DNA of 64,000 nucleotides from Cellulomonas sp. NTE-D12 (GTDB taxonomy: Bacteria; Actinomycetota; Actinomycetes; Actinomycetales; Cellulomonadaceae), in the NCBI RefSeq assembly GCF_027923705.1, contig NZ_AP026442.1, positions 496,001 through 560,000 of the forward strand, written 5' to 3'. Of the stretch, positions 8,382-17,320 are shown piece after piece (within the stretch, counting starts at the first letter, position 1; each line of letters starts with the position of its first letter). The position numbers and the translations under genes are program-made. The notes under the pieces are model-generated. The model worked only from the letters and a program-made list of their open reading frames with translations, was not told the origin of the DNA and did not search any database.

Positions 8382-9347
8382 ATGCAGAAGCGGTCGACGA
8401 CCATCCGGCGTCACCGCGAGGACGAGGCCGCAGCTCGCTTCACGACGGACCGCAGGCGTCGCGCACTTCGCGCGCGGCGCCTGCGGCGCGGCGGGCTGGC
8501 CCTGGCGCTCACGGCACCCGCAGTCCTCGCCTACGTGATCTTCGTGATCCGGCCCATCGTCATGACGGTGCAGTACTCGTTCTACAAGTGGGACGGGATC
8601 ACGCCGTCGACCTGGGCAGGACTGTCGAACTACCTCGCGATCCTGCACAACCCCGAGCTGTCCGGCTCGATCGTCAACGCGTTCACGCTGATCCTGTTCT
8701 TCAGCTTCGTCCCGGTGGCGCTCGGGCTGTTCACCGCCAACGCGATCCGCGGGTTCGCCGCCAGCCGGCTGGCCGTCGTCGCCCGCACCGTGCTCTTCCT
8801 GCCGCAGATCATCCCGCTGGTGGCCGCCGGCATCATGTGGAGCTGGCAGCTGTCCACGGACGGCGTGGTGAACCAGGTCTTCCGGCTGCTCGGGCTCGGT
8901 CGGTTGGCACGCCCCTGGCTCGGCGACTTCGGCACGGCCCTGCCCGCGGTCGGTGTGATCGGCGCGTGGGTGCTGTTCGGCCTGTGCATGCTGCTGCTGC
9001 TCGCGGGGATGACCAAGATCGACCCCTCGCTCTACGAGGCGGCCCGCGTCGACGGCGCCGGTCCGGTGCGCGAGTTCTTCTCCATCACCCTGCCGAGCCT
9101 GCGGCAGGAGGTGGTCGTCTGCCTCACCGTGACGATCATCGCGGCGCTGGCCAGCTTCGACATCGTCTACATCGCCACGCAGGGCGGACCCGGCAACCGG
9201 ACGCTCGTGCCCGGCCTGGAGATCTACTACCTCGCGTTCTTCCAGCGACAGGTGGGCAGCGCGTCCGCGCTGGCCGTGGTGCTCATGCTCCTCGTGCTGG
9301 CCGTCGTCCTGCCGCTGCAGTCGCTCAGCCGGGAAGGCAAGTCGTGA
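8382..9347 (+). CDS. ABC sugar importer permease 1 (operon 1)
   Basis: A 321-residue MalF-type permease. A basic N-terminal tail (residues 1-38) precedes about six membrane helices (first: LALALTAPAVLAYVIFVIRPI). The EAA loop EAARVDGAGPVREFFSITLP near residue 220 contacts the ATPase. It starts 11 bases after the binding-protein gene and its stop overlaps the next permease start (GTGA). The required ATPase is not encoded here. Confidence 0.9.
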   Translation: MQKRSTTIRRHREDEAAARFTTDRRRRALRARRLRRGGLALALTAPAVLAYVIFVIRPIVMTVQYSFYKWDGITPSTWAGLSNYLAILHNPELSGSIVNAFTLILFFSFVPVALGLFTANAIRGFAASRLAVVARTVLFLPQIIPLVAAGIMWSWQLSTDGVVNQVFRLLGLGRLARPWLGDFGTALPAVGVIGAWVLFGLCMLLLLAGMTKIDPSLYEAARVDGAGPVREFFSITLPSLRQEVVVCLTVTIIAALASFDIVYIATQGGPGNRTLVPGLEIYYLAFFQRQVGSASALAVVLMLLVLAVVLPLQSLSREGKS

Positions 9348-10168
9348 TCGTCTCTCGTCGCGAGCAGTGGCTCGGCCGCGTGCTGCTCGTCGTCCTCATG
9401 GCCGTGACGGTGCTGCCGTTCGTCAGCCTGTTCGTCACCGCCCTGCACCCGTCGGGCACGTACCCGGCCGGGCTGTCGTGGCCGGCCACCCCGCACTGGT
9501 CCAACTTCACCGCGGCGTTCAAGGCGGCCGACATGGGCCGGCTGCTGTGGTCGAGCGTGCTGATCGAGGTGGGCGTCGTGCCCGTCTCGCTGCTGATCTC
9601 GACCATGGCCGGCTTCGCGCTGGGCCACCTACGGCCGCCGGGCGGCCGGGCGCTGTTCATCGGGTTCCTGCTGGGGCTGACGCTGCCCTTCGAGGGCATC
9701 ATCATCCCGCTCTACTACCAGATGCGTGACCTCGGCCTGCTGAACACCAGGTGGGCGATCATCCTGCCGCTGATCGGCCTCTACATGCCGTTCGCGGTGT
9801 TCTGGATGCGGGCGCACTTCATCACCATGCCGGACGACATCTCGGAGGCCGCTCGCATCGACGGCGCCAACCTGTGGCAGCTGTTCTGGCGGATCCACGT
9901 CCCGCTGTCCATGCCCGCGCTCTCGTCGCTGGCGATCCTGCTGTTCCTGTGGAGCTGGAACCAGTTCCTGCTCGCCGTGGTGCTGGTGTCCGACCCCCTG
10001 CAACGCACCATGGCCGGCGCGCTCGGTGCGTTCCAGGGTCAGTGGGGGACCGACATCCCGCTGCTCTGCGCGGGATCGCTGCTGATCCTCACGCCGACCT
10101 TGGTGATCTTCCTGGTGTTCCAGCGGCGCTTCGTGTCCGCGCTGCTGCAGGGCTCGCTGAAGGGATGA
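9344..10168 (+). CDS. ABC sugar importer permease 2 (operon 1)
   Basis: A 274-residue MalG-type permease, starting at GTG 9344 in a 4-base overlap with permease 1. Helices include VLLVVLMAVTVLPFVSLFVTAL and LSSLAILLFLWSWNQFLLAVVLV. The EAA loop SEAARIDGANLWQLFWRIHVP is near residue 170. It ends in a 4-base overlap with the esterase gene, so the order binding protein-permease-permease-esterase is one transcription unit. Confidence 0.9.
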   Translation: MIVSRREQWLGRVLLVVLMAVTVLPFVSLFVTALHPSGTYPAGLSWPATPHWSNFTAAFKAADMGRLLWSSVLIEVGVVPVSLLISTMAGFALGHLRPPGGRALFIGFLLGLTLPFEGIIIPLYYQMRDLGLLNTRWAIILPLIGLYMPFAVFWMRAHFITMPDDISEAARIDGANLWQLFWRIHVPLSMPALSSLAILLFLWSWNQFLLAVVLVSDPLQRTMAGALGAFQGQWGTDIPLLCAGSLLILTPTLVIFLVFQRRFVSALLQGSLKG

Positions 10169-11193
10169 GCGCCTCGACGCCCCGACCCCCGTTCGACCCG
10201 CAGATCGCAGCGGCGCTGGCCGCCGACGGTGACGTGGTGACCTCGCTGGCGGCGGCCGACATCCCGGCGCTGCGCCGCCGGGTGGCCCCGCCCGACGTCG
10301 CGGCGATCACCCGTGGCGGCACGTACCGCATGACGTCCCACCGGGTGCCCGGCACCGGGACGGCTCCGGACGTGGCGCTGACCCTGGTGCGGCCCGTCGT
10401 CGCGGACCACCCGTTGCCGGTCCTGTACCACCTGCACGGCGGGGGCATGGTGACCGGGGCCGCGCACGAGGAGCTGCCCTGGCTGGTGGACGTCGCGGCG
10501 CAGCTCGGCGCGGCGGTCGCGGCGGTGGAGTACCGGCTCGCGCCCGAGTGGCGCTACCCGGCGGCGCTCGACGACAGCTACGCGGGCCTGGTGTGGCTGG
10601 TGGACCACGCGACGGAGCTGGGCCTGGACCCCGGCCTCGTGGTGGTCTCCGGCGTCAGCGCGGGGGCCGGGCTGGCCGCGGCCACCGCGCTGGCGGCCCG
10701 CGACCGCAGCGGTCCGCGCCTGGCGGGGCAGCTGCTGGTGTACCCGATGCTCGACGACCGCAACGACAGCGCGTCGGGCCACCAGATGGCCGGGGTCGGC
10801 GCCTGGGACCGGGAGGCGAACGCCACCGGCTGGGGGGCCTACCTGGGGGACCGCGTCGGCGGTCCGGACGTGCCGGCCTATGCCGCGCCGGCGCGTGCGG
10901 AGGACCTCGGCGGGCTGCCGCCGACGTACCTCGAGGTCGCCTCGGCCGAGACGTTCCGGGACGAGATCGTCGCCTACGCCGCCCGGCTGTGGGCAGCCGG
11001 CGGCGACGCCGAGCTGCACGTGTGGCCCGGCGGCTGTCATGGCTTCGACTTCCTGGTGCCGAACGCCGACCTGTCCCGTGCCGCCCGCGCCGCGCGCGTG
11101 AGCTGGCTGACCCGCACTCTGGCGCGCACGGCCCGCGACGGGGTGCTCGCGTGCGCCGCAGCGAGCACGCTGGACGACGAGCAGACCCGATGA
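10165..11193 (+). CDS. Alpha/beta hydrolase, hormone-sensitive-lipase (esterase) family
   Basis: A 342-residue enzyme with the family oxyanion motif HGGG near residue 93, the nucleophile elbow GVSAG near residue 160 (Ser nucleophile), and the late DE...H pair (AETFRDE and GGCHGFDF) supplying acid and His. It is translationally coupled to permease 2 (ATGA). Its presence inside a sugar-import operon suggests removal of acyl groups from an imported saccharide or aglycone; the substrate is inferred only. Confidence 0.86.
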   Translation: MSASTPRPPFDPQIAAALAADGDVVTSLAAADIPALRRRVAPPDVAAITRGGTYRMTSHRVPGTGTAPDVALTLVRPVVADHPLPVLYHLHGGGMVTGAAHEELPWLVDVAAQLGAAVAAVEYRLAPEWRYPAALDDSYAGLVWLVDHATELGLDPGLVVVSGVSAGAGLAAATALAARDRSGPRLAGQLLVYPMLDDRNDSASGHQMAGVGAWDREANATGWGAYLGDRVGGPDVPAYAAPARAEDLGGLPPTYLEVASAETFRDEIVAYAARLWAAGGDAELHVWPGGCHGFDFLVPNADLSRAARAARVSWLTRTLARTARDGVLACAAASTLDDEQTR

Positions 11194-11236
11194 CCGCCCT
11201 GGTCGCCCAGGGTGCCGCAGCGACGAAGGACCGCAG

Positions 11237-12721
11237 ATGACCACCACCCAGCCGTCCACCGGACCGCAGCTGATCACGTACGCCGACCGGCTCGGGGGCG
11301 ACCTGCGCGCGCTCGACGCGCTGCTGACCGGCCCGCTGGCCGGTGCGTTCGGCGGCGTGCACGTGCTGCCCTTCTACACGCCGTTCGACGGTGCCGACGC
11401 GGGCTTCGACCCGCGCGACCACACCGCCGTCGACCCCCGCCTGGGCGGCTGGGACGACGTACGGGCGATCAGCGCCACGCACACGGTGATGGCCGACGTG
11501 ATCGTCAACCACATGTCCGCGCAGTCGGCGCAGTTCCTCGACGTGGTGGCCCGCGGCGACCAGTCACCGTGGGCGGGCATGTTCCTCACCCTGTCGTCCG
11601 TGTACCCCGACGGCGTCACCGAGGAGGAGCTCGCCGGCATCTACCGGCCGCGTCCCGGGCTGCCGTTCACGCCGATGACGCTCGGTGGTCGCCGTCGCCT
11701 GGTGTGGACCACCTTCACGCCCGAGCAGGTCGACCTCGACGTGCGGAACGCGCTCGCCTGGGAGTACCTCACGTCCGTGATCGACGCCCTGACCGGGGCC
11801 GGGGTGCGGATGCTGCGGCTCGACGCCGTCGGGTACACCGGCAAGGAGCCGGGCACCGACTGCTTCATGACGCCGTCCGCGCACGCGCTGACCGACCGGA
11901 TCAGTGCCTACGCGCACGAGCACGGGGCCCAGGTGCTGGTCGAGGTCCACGGTCACTACCGCCAGCAGCTCGAGATCGCCCGGCAGGTGGACCTGGTCTA
12001 CGACTTCGCGCTGCCGCCGCTGGTGCTGCACGCCCTGACGGCGGCCGACCTGGGACCGCTGGACCGGTGGCTCGCGGTGCGGCCGGCCAACTGCGTCACC
12101 GTGCTGGACACGCACGACGGCATCGGCGTGGTCGACGTCGGCGCGAGCGACCTGGTGCCCGGGGTGCCCGGGCTGATGGAGCCCGAGCAGATCAGCGCCC
12201 TGGCTGACGCCATCCACGTCAACAGCCGAGGCGGCAGCCGCCAGGCGACCGGCGCAGCCGCGTCCAACCTCGACCTCTACCAGGTCAACTGCACGTTCTA
12301 CGACGCGCTCGGCGGCGACGATCGCCGGTACCTGCTGGCGCGGCTGATCCAGGTGCTGCTGCCCGGGGTCCCGCAGGTGTACTACGTCGGCCTCCTGGCC
12401 GGCTCCAACGACCTGGACCTGCTGCGACGCACCGGCGTGGGGCGCGACGTGAACCGGCACCACTACACGCCGGACGAGGTGGAGCGGGAGCTCACCAGGC
12501 CGGTGGTGCAGGCGCAGCTGACCGCGCTGCGGCTGCGGAACAGCCACCCGGCGTTCGGTGGGGCGTTCGCGTGGACGCTGGACGGGACGGCCGCCGAGAT
12601 GACGTGGCAGCGCGGGGCCGACCGGGTGGCGCTGTCGTTCGACGTGCGGGACGCGTCCTTCACGCTCAGCGCGTCCGACGAGGGCGGCACGCGGGTGGTG
12701 CTGACCGAGCGGTCCGTATAG
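11237..12721 (+). CDS. GH13 sucrose-phosphorylase-like enzyme
   Basis: A 494-residue cytoplasmic enzyme, close to the usual 490-505 residues of sucrose phosphorylases (GH13_18). The nucleophile Asp is in RMLRLDAVGYTGKEPGT (about residue 198), the general acid Glu in VLVEVHGHYR (about 236), and the stabilising Asp in VLDTHDGIGVVD (about 295). GRDVNRHHY, seen in sucrose phosphorylases, follows. Such enzymes split sucrose with phosphate to alpha-glucose 1-phosphate and fructose; related members act on sucrose 6-phosphate or glucosylglycerol. As last gene of the import operon it supplies the intracellular step. Family is firm, exact acceptor is not. Confidence 0.84.
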   Translation: MTTTQPSTGPQLITYADRLGGDLRALDALLTGPLAGAFGGVHVLPFYTPFDGADAGFDPRDHTAVDPRLGGWDDVRAISATHTVMADVIVNHMSAQSAQFLDVVARGDQSPWAGMFLTLSSVYPDGVTEEELAGIYRPRPGLPFTPMTLGGRRRLVWTTFTPEQVDLDVRNALAWEYLTSVIDALTGAGVRMLRLDAVGYTGKEPGTDCFMTPSAHALTDRISAYAHEHGAQVLVEVHGHYRQQLEIARQVDLVYDFALPPLVLHALTAADLGPLDRWLAVRPANCVTVLDTHDGIGVVDVGASDLVPGVPGLMEPEQISALADAIHVNSRGGSRQATGAAASNLDLYQVNCTFYDALGGDDRRYLLARLIQVLLPGVPQVYYVGLLAGSNDLDLLRRTGVGRDVNRHHYTPDEVERELTRPVVQAQLTALRLRNSHPAFGGAFAWTLDGTAAEMTWQRGADRVALSFDVRDASFTLSASDEGGTRVVLTERSV

Positions 12722-12797
12722 GGGGTTGTCGTGCGGCCGTTCTTGGCAGGCGACCACTCGGCACGCCTGCGGGCACAAGGTTGCGTATCCCGAACGA

Positions 12798-12850
12798 TAT
12801 TCAAGGTTAGTGCTGCTAACCTTGAATAGTGGCCGACATCCTCAAGGTTA
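12798..12850. promoter_or_regulatory. Palindromic operator upstream of fic
   Basis: A perfect inverted repeat with 13-bp arms, TATTCAAGGTTAG (12798-12810) and CTAACCTTGAATA (12816-12828), spacer 5 bases. The half-site TCAAGGTTA recurs as a direct repeat at 12842-12850. The AT-rich palindrome stands out in this GC-rich DNA and lies 110-160 bp before the Fic start. The Fic protein has a C-terminal winged helix that could bind here and autoregulate. No other gene lies in 12722-12959. Confidence 0.65.
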
Positions 12851-12959
12851 TTGCAGACCGACGGTGAGCGCGCAGGGCGGCGCAGCGGCCTGGCCGGCAC
12901 ACACGCACGAGCCGCGTCCGTGGCGGTCTGGCAGGCGAGGGCCCAAGGAAGACCGGATG

Positions 12960-14063
12960 TTCGCCGAGGTCAGCGTCAGCCTCCCGCCGCTGATCGAGGG
13001 ACTCACGCTGAGCGTCCCGGGCGACACCCTCGCCGTCATCGAGCGCGCCACCGTTGCGATCGCCACGCTCGACGCCACGTACGGCGACCGTCTGGCGACC
13101 TTCGGGAGCTTCCTCATCCGCTCGGAGGCGGTGTCCTCATCAAGGATCGAGCGTGAGAACGCCGCACTCGACGACGTCGCGAAGGCCAGCATCGGGCTGA
13201 AGGCGCCCGCAGCGGCGCGCCTCACTGTCGCAGCTGCGCGCGCGGTCCAGCAGATGGTCGCCGACGCCGACTCCGGCAGCATCACGCTCGCTGCCATCCT
13301 GGCGGCGCACAAGGCGCTTCTTGCGGGCGACCCCAACGACGGGACGTACGCGGGCAAGACCCGCACCGTGCAGAACTGGATCGGAGGGTCTGACTACACC
13401 CCCCGGGGTGCGATCCACGTGCCCCCTCCGCCAGACATGGTCAACGCCTACATGGCGGACCTGGTCGAGTTCGCGAACCGCGATGACATGCCCGCCCTTG
13501 TTCAGGCCGCGCTGGTCCACGCGCAGTTCGAGTCCATCCACCCGTTCACCGACGGGAACGGGCGCATCGGGCGTGCCCTTATCAACGCGGTCCTGCGGCG
13601 TCGCGGTGTCACCCGTCGTCTTGTCGTTCCCATTGCGTCCGCGCTGGTCGCAGACATCGCTGAGTACTTCGCCGCCGTGAACGTCTACCGCGAAGGGGAC
13701 GCCCTCAGCTTCGTCAGCCATCTGGCCGACGCTGCCCGACGGGCAGCCGAAGCCGCGCGCGACTCTGCCGACACGTTGGCCGCGCTTCCGGAGGAGTGGC
13801 GCAGCCACGTGAAGCCCCGAGCCGGTTCAACCACCGCCAGAGTGCTCGACATCCTCCTCGAGTACCCCGCGATCGACGTCCACACCGTGACGGCCCGGCT
13901 CGCCGTGTCGAACCAGGCGGCGGGCGAGGCGCTCAATCGGCTCACCGAGGCGGGCGTGCTGCACGAGCTGACCGGGTCGCGACGGGACCGTGCGTGGGTG
14001 GCGACCGCCGTGATGGACGAGCTCGACGGGCTCAACGCCCGTCTTCGCGGGGTCGTGGGGTAG
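12960..14063 (+). CDS. Fic-domain protein with C-terminal winged-helix domain
   Basis: A 367-residue protein. An N-terminal helical part carries SSRIEREN (about residue 60), resembling the self-inhibitory (S/T)xxxE(G/N) motif of class II Fic proteins though Arg replaces Gly/Asn. The catalytic core HPFTDGNGRIGR near residue 196 matches HPFx(D/E)GNGRxxR, so it should transfer AMP or another phosphate-containing group to a hydroxyl side chain. The last 80 residues form a winged helix (TARVLDILLEYPAIDVHTVTARLAVSNQAAGEALNRL). The ATG at 12960 follows AAGGAAG. No antitoxin-like ORF precedes it. It lies between the sugar operon and tRNA-Lys; the target is unknown. Confidence 0.9.
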   Translation, partial: FAEVSVSLPPLIEGLTLSVPGDTLAVIERATVAIATLDATYGDRLATFGSFLIRSEAVSSSRIERENAALDDVAKASIGLKAPAAARLTVAAARAVQQMVADADSGSITLAAILAAHKALLAGDPNDGTYAGKTRTVQNWIGGSDYTPRGAIHVPPPPDMVNAYMADLVEFANRDDMPALVQAALVHAQFESIHPFTDGNGRIGRALINAVLRRRGVTRRLVVPIASALVADIAEYFAAVNVYREGDALSFVSHLADAARRAAEAARDSADTLAALPEEWRSHVKPRAGSTTARVLDILLEYPAIDVHTVTARLAVSNQAAGEALNRLTEAGVLHELTGSRRDRAWVATAVMDELDGLNARLRGVVG

Positions 14064-14085
14064 TCCGCGCGCCTGCCGATGAGTC

Positions 14086-14161
14086 TGGTGGGCCCCGTGG
14101 GGATCGAACCCACAACCCGCGGATTAAAAGTCCGCTGCTCTGCCAGTTGAGCTAGAGGCCC
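14086..14161 (-). tRNA. tRNA-Lys (anticodon TTT)
   Basis: The minus strand reads a full cloverleaf: acceptor 5' GGGCCTC pairing with 3' GGGGCCC (one G-T), D arm TAGCTCAACTGGCAGAGCA, anticodon stem CGGAC/GTCCG-type around loop CTTTTAA (anticodon TTT), and T arm TGTGGGTTCGATCCCCACG. Discriminator A (14089) is followed by an encoded CCA (14086-14088). Length without CCA is 73 bases. It points away from the RDD gene and its 3' end faces fic. Confidence 0.97.
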
Positions 14162-14268
14162 GGATGCGTCGTCTGCGGTTCAGACGCCCGCGGTGTGCAG
14201 CGATGACGCGGTCCGAGCCTATCTGCGGCCCGGTGACCGCTTCGGTCGACGCAGCGCGGAGTGGACGG

Positions 14269-14898
14269 TCAGCCGCGCCGGCCGTCCACCACCACGACGG
14301 TGCGGCACATCTTGTCGGCGAACGTCTGCCGCTTCGGGTCCCACAGCGGCCAGAGGTAGCCGACGTACATCGCGGCACCGTCGACGTAGTGCGCCAGGTC
14401 CCGGACGAACGCCATGCCGGCGCCCATCGGCGCCATCGTCTGCTCGTTGAGCAGGCGCAAGCCGACCAGCTGCTTGCCCAGCGACTGGCCGGTGCGGCCC
14501 TGTCGGAAGGCGCGGTTCCAGACGGAGAACGCCAGGCCGGCGAGGCTGAGCAACGTCATCACCAGGTAGGCGGTCCCGAAGATCGGCACGGCCTGCATCG
14601 TCGCCCTGCCCTGCTCGGCGGAGGCAGCCATCGTCCGGACGAACGCGATGTATCCCGGCAGCCAGATGGCGAGCCCGACCAGGCTGAGCAGGCCGGGGAC
14701 GGCCTGGTCCACCAGGAACGCCGCGACGCGGTAGGGCCACGTGGCCAGCGGGGGCAGCGGTACGAAGGGGTAGGGCGCCGGCGGGTAGCCGTACGGAGTG
14801 CCGTAGGCCGGTGCCGGCGGGTAGGGCGGGGCGGCCGGGTAGGGCTGCGCGGGTGGGTAGGCCGGTGCCGGCGGGTAGTGCTCGTCGTGCGGTGTCAT
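14269..14898 (-). CDS. RDD-family membrane protein with Pro/Tyr-rich N-terminus
   Basis: A 209-residue protein. Residues 1-55 are (Y)PPAP repeats. The RDD domain follows, with the Arg and Asp residues in YRVAAFLVDQAVPGLLSLVGLAIW and later WNRAFRQGRTGQSLGKQLVGLRLL, plus about three membrane helices. The ATG at 14898 is preceded by GGAG at 5 bases; an in-frame upstream ATG (14925) lacks a site. The RDD family's transport or envelope role is mostly undefined. It is divergent from the deaminase at 15044. Confidence 0.82.
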   Translation of the reverse strand: MTPHDEHYPPAPAYPPAQPYPAAPPYPPAPAYGTPYGYPPAPYPFVPLPPLATWPYRVAAFLVDQAVPGLLSLVGLAIWLPGYIAFVRTMAASAEQGRATMQAVPIFGTAYLVMTLLSLAGLAFSVWNRAFRQGRTGQSLGKQLVGLRLLNEQTMAPMGAGMAFVRDLAHYVDGAAMYVGYLWPLWDPKRQTFADKMCRTVVVVDGRRG

Positions 14899-15043
14899 CG
14901 CTGCTCCGTGGGGCGTCGGGCGGGGCATCCGGCGCGAGTATGGCAGCGCGTCCGCGCCCTGGTCGCGAGGCAGGGCGCACACGCGCACCTGCGCGCCCCC
15001 GCCCGTGGCAGCCTCTGATCCACCGCCACGGACAGGAGGACCC

Positions 15044-16045
15044 ATGGACCGCATCGCGGCGCTGCCCAAGGTGGAGCTGCACCTGCACATCGAGGGCACG
15101 CTGGAGCCGGAGCTGATCGCCGACCTGGCCGCCCGGCACGGCATCGACGTGCCGTTCGGCTCGTTGGCGGCGCTGCGGTCCCGCTACCGGTTCGAGGACC
15201 TGCAGGACTTCCTCGACCTGTACTACGCGAACCTGGTGGTGCTGCGCACGGCCGACGACTTCGCCGAGCTCACCCGCGCCTACCTGCGGCGCGCGGCGGC
15301 CGGCGGCGTGCGGCACGCCGAGATCTTCTTCGACCCGCAGGCGCACCTGGCCCGCGGTGTGCCGCTGCGGGACGTGGTCGACGGGCTGGTCGAGGGGTGC
15401 CGGGCAGGGGCAGTCGAGACGGGGACGACGAGCGCCCTGATCGCCTGCTTCCTGCGGGACCGGAGCGTCGAGGAGGCCCTCGACGTGCTCGAGCAGCTGG
15501 TCGCCCTGGAGGCGCCGATCATCGGGATCGGCCTCGACTCGGCCGAGGTGGGCAACCCGCCGTCGAGGTTCGTCCCCGTCTTCGAGCGTGCGCGCGAGCT
15601 CGGCCTGCACCGCGTCGCGCACGCCGGGGAGGAGGGCGGTCCCGAGTACGTGCGCGAAGCGTTGGACCTGCTGGGCGTCGAGCGCGTCGACCACGGCATC
15701 CGGTCCGTCGAGGACGCCGACCTGCTGCGGCGTCTGGCGGCCGAACGGGTGCCGCTGACGGTGTGCCCGCTGTCGAACGTCCGCCTGCACGCCGTCCCGG
15801 CGCTGTCCGCGCACCCGCTCCCGCGACTGATGGCCGCCGGCGTGGTGACGACGATCAGCTCCGACGACCCCGCGTACTTCGGCGGGTACGCCGAGGACAA
15901 CTACGCGGCGGTCACGACGCAGCTGGGCCTGACCGACGACGACCTGGCCGGACTCGCGCGCAACGCGGTGCAGGCCAGCTTCCTGCCGCAGGAGCGCAAG
16001 CGGGCGCTGCAGGACGAGATCGACGGGTGGCTGGCGGCCCGCTGA
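15044..16045 (+). CDS. Adenosine/adenine deaminase-family enzyme, probably adenine deaminase
   Basis: A 333-residue metal-dependent deaminase. Zinc ligands are HLHIEG near residue 14 (HxH), the His in AHAGEE near 195, and the Asp pair in SSDDPAYFGGY near 274; the catalytic Glu is in HAGEEGG. SDDPAYFGGY, rather than the TDDP-type motif of adenosine deaminases, is characteristic of the fungal-type/bacterial adenine deaminases within this family, so adenine to hypoxanthine plus ammonia is the likelier reaction. The ATG at 15044 follows AGGAGGA. It stands as a single gene. Confidence 0.85.
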   Translation: MDRIAALPKVELHLHIEGTLEPELIADLAARHGIDVPFGSLAALRSRYRFEDLQDFLDLYYANLVVLRTADDFAELTRAYLRRAAAGGVRHAEIFFDPQAHLARGVPLRDVVDGLVEGCRAGAVETGTTSALIACFLRDRSVEEALDVLEQLVALEAPIIGIGLDSAEVGNPPSRFVPVFERARELGLHRVAHAGEEGGPEYVREALDLLGVERVDHGIRSVEDADLLRRLAAERVPLTVCPLSNVRLHAVPALSAHPLPRLMAAGVVTTISSDDPAYFGGYAEDNYAAVTTQLGLTDDDLAGLARNAVQASFLPQERKRALQDEIDGWLAAR

Positions 16046-16066
16046 CCCGGCTGCCTGACCCGCTGC

Positions 16067-16102
16067 ACGGCCGCGCCCGACGAGCCAGGGCGGGACGGCC
16101 GT
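16067..16102. terminator. Probable bidirectional terminator between convergent genes
   Basis: A GC-rich stem, ACGGCCGCGCCC at 16067-16078 against GGGCGGGACGGCCGT at 16088-16102 (three-base bulge), lies between the convergent deaminase and ROK genes. There is no U-tract, as is usual for actinobacterial hairpins. Confidence 0.45.
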
Positions 16103-16105
16103 CGG

Positions 16106-17320
16106 CTACCGGCGCGGCTCGCGGATCAGCTCCTCGAGCGGCAGGATCGCCGCCCCGACCGCCACCGTGTCCCCGCCGAACGTGGACGGCAGCAGCTCGA
16201 ACTGCGAGCCCGGCCGCTCGAGCGAGCTGGCCCGGACCGCCGTCTCGATGCGGCCGGCGAGCGCGTCCATCAGCCGGATGCCCACCCAGCCGCCCACCAC
16301 GATCCGCGCGGGGTTGGTGAGGTTGACCAGGTTGGCCAGGCCGTAGGCGAGCGCCTCGATCGCGTCGTCGACCACCGCGACGGCGGCCGCGTCACCGGCG
16401 GCCGACGCGTCGAGCAGCTGCCCGACGGCACGCCAGCCGGTGCCCTCGAAAGCGCCGCCGGCCTGCGCCCACGCGTCGAGCATCGCCTGCGCGCCGACGT
16501 ACGCCTCGATGCAGCCACGACCGCCGCACCGGCACAGCCGGCCACCCCGCTGCACCTTGGTGTGGCCCCACTCGCCGGCGCTGGAGTGCGAGCCTGCCTG
16601 CAGCCGCCCCTCCTGGATCAGCCCGACGCCGACGCCGCGGCCGAGCAGGGCCACCACGGCGTGGTCGATGCCGCGGGCAGCACCGAACCACTGCTCGGCC
16701 TTGGCCTGCGTCTTGCCGCCGTTGTCGGCGAACACCGGCACGTCCAGCGGCAGCAGCTCGTCGATCACCACCGGCGGCCAGCCCAGGCTCTGGGCGTAGA
16801 GCGTCTGCACGCCGGCCTCCGTCTCGACGATGCCCGGCATCGCCAGCCCGACCCCGAGCACTCGTGGCCACTCCCCGGCGTGCCGCTGCTGCAGCGCCGC
16901 CACCGCCTCGCGCAGGTCCCGGCCGATCGCCACCGGGTCCTCCTCGGCGTGGCCGCCGCGGAACTCCTGGTCGACGCGGGTCATCGTCAGGTCGAACAGC
17001 TCGACGGCGACCCCGCGCTCGCCGATGTCCGCGCCGATGCTGTAGGCGCCGTCCGGCCGCGGCTCGATCAGGGCGATCGGGCGACCGCCGCCGGACGCCA
17101 CGGTCCCGGTCTCGTGCACCAGACCCTCGGCCACCAGGTCGGACACGAGGTTGGCGGCGCTCGCGGGGGAGAGGCCGCAGTCGCGGGCGATGTCGGCGCG
17201 GGTGGTGCGGCGGTTGAGGATCACGTGCTGCAGCACGGCGGAGCGGTTGCGCAGGCGCAGCGTGGTGACGGTGGCCTGGTCGCCACCGTTCCGCGGCCGT
17301 CCCGTCAGGTCGGTGGTCAT
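16106..17320 (-). CDS. ROK-family transcriptional regulator
   Basis: A 404-residue protein. The winged helix-turn-helix is at residues 20-75 (RADIARDCGLSPASAANLVSDLVAEGLV). The ROK sugar-binding/kinase fold follows, with an N-terminal phosphate loop region (IGADIGERGVAVELFD) and the zinc motif GHTKVQRGGRLCRCGGRGCIEAYVG near residue 265. Kinase-like ROK regulators often bind a sugar without phosphorylating it. It is the last gene of the minus-strand cluster (binding protein, two permeases, GH5, ROK), overlapping GH5 by 4 bases (ATGA), so it probably senses the imported glycan and acts at 22165-22175. Confidence 0.87.
   Translation of the reverse strand: MTTDLTGRPRNGGDQATVTTLRLRNRSAVLQHVILNRRTTRADIARDCGLSPASAANLVSDLVAEGLVHETGTVASGGGRPIALIEPRPDGAYSIGADIGERGVAVELFDLTMTRVDQEFRGGHAEEDPVAIGRDLREAVAALQQRHAGEWPRVLGVGLAMPGIVETEAGVQTLYAQSLGWPPVVIDELLPLDVPVFADNGGKTQAKAEQWFGAARGIDHAVVALLGRGVGVGLIQEGRLQAGSHSSAGEWGHTKVQRGGRLCRCGGRGCIEAYVGAQAMLDAWAQAGGAFEGTGWRAVGQLLDASAAGDAAAVAVVDDAIEALAYGLANLVNLTNPARIVVGGWVGIRLMDALAGRIETAVRASSLERPGSQFELLPSTFGGDTVAVGAAILPLEELIREPRR

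Noticed and set aside
12722..12959. An antitoxin gene for the Fic protein
   Set aside because: No small ORF with a ribosome site lies upstream; only the palindrome and direct repeat are present, so the class II self-inhibitory motif is a better explanation.
14086..14161. tRNA-Lys as an integration (att) site
   Set aside because: No integrase and no second copy of the tRNA 3' end was found in the window; only the position of fic hints at it.
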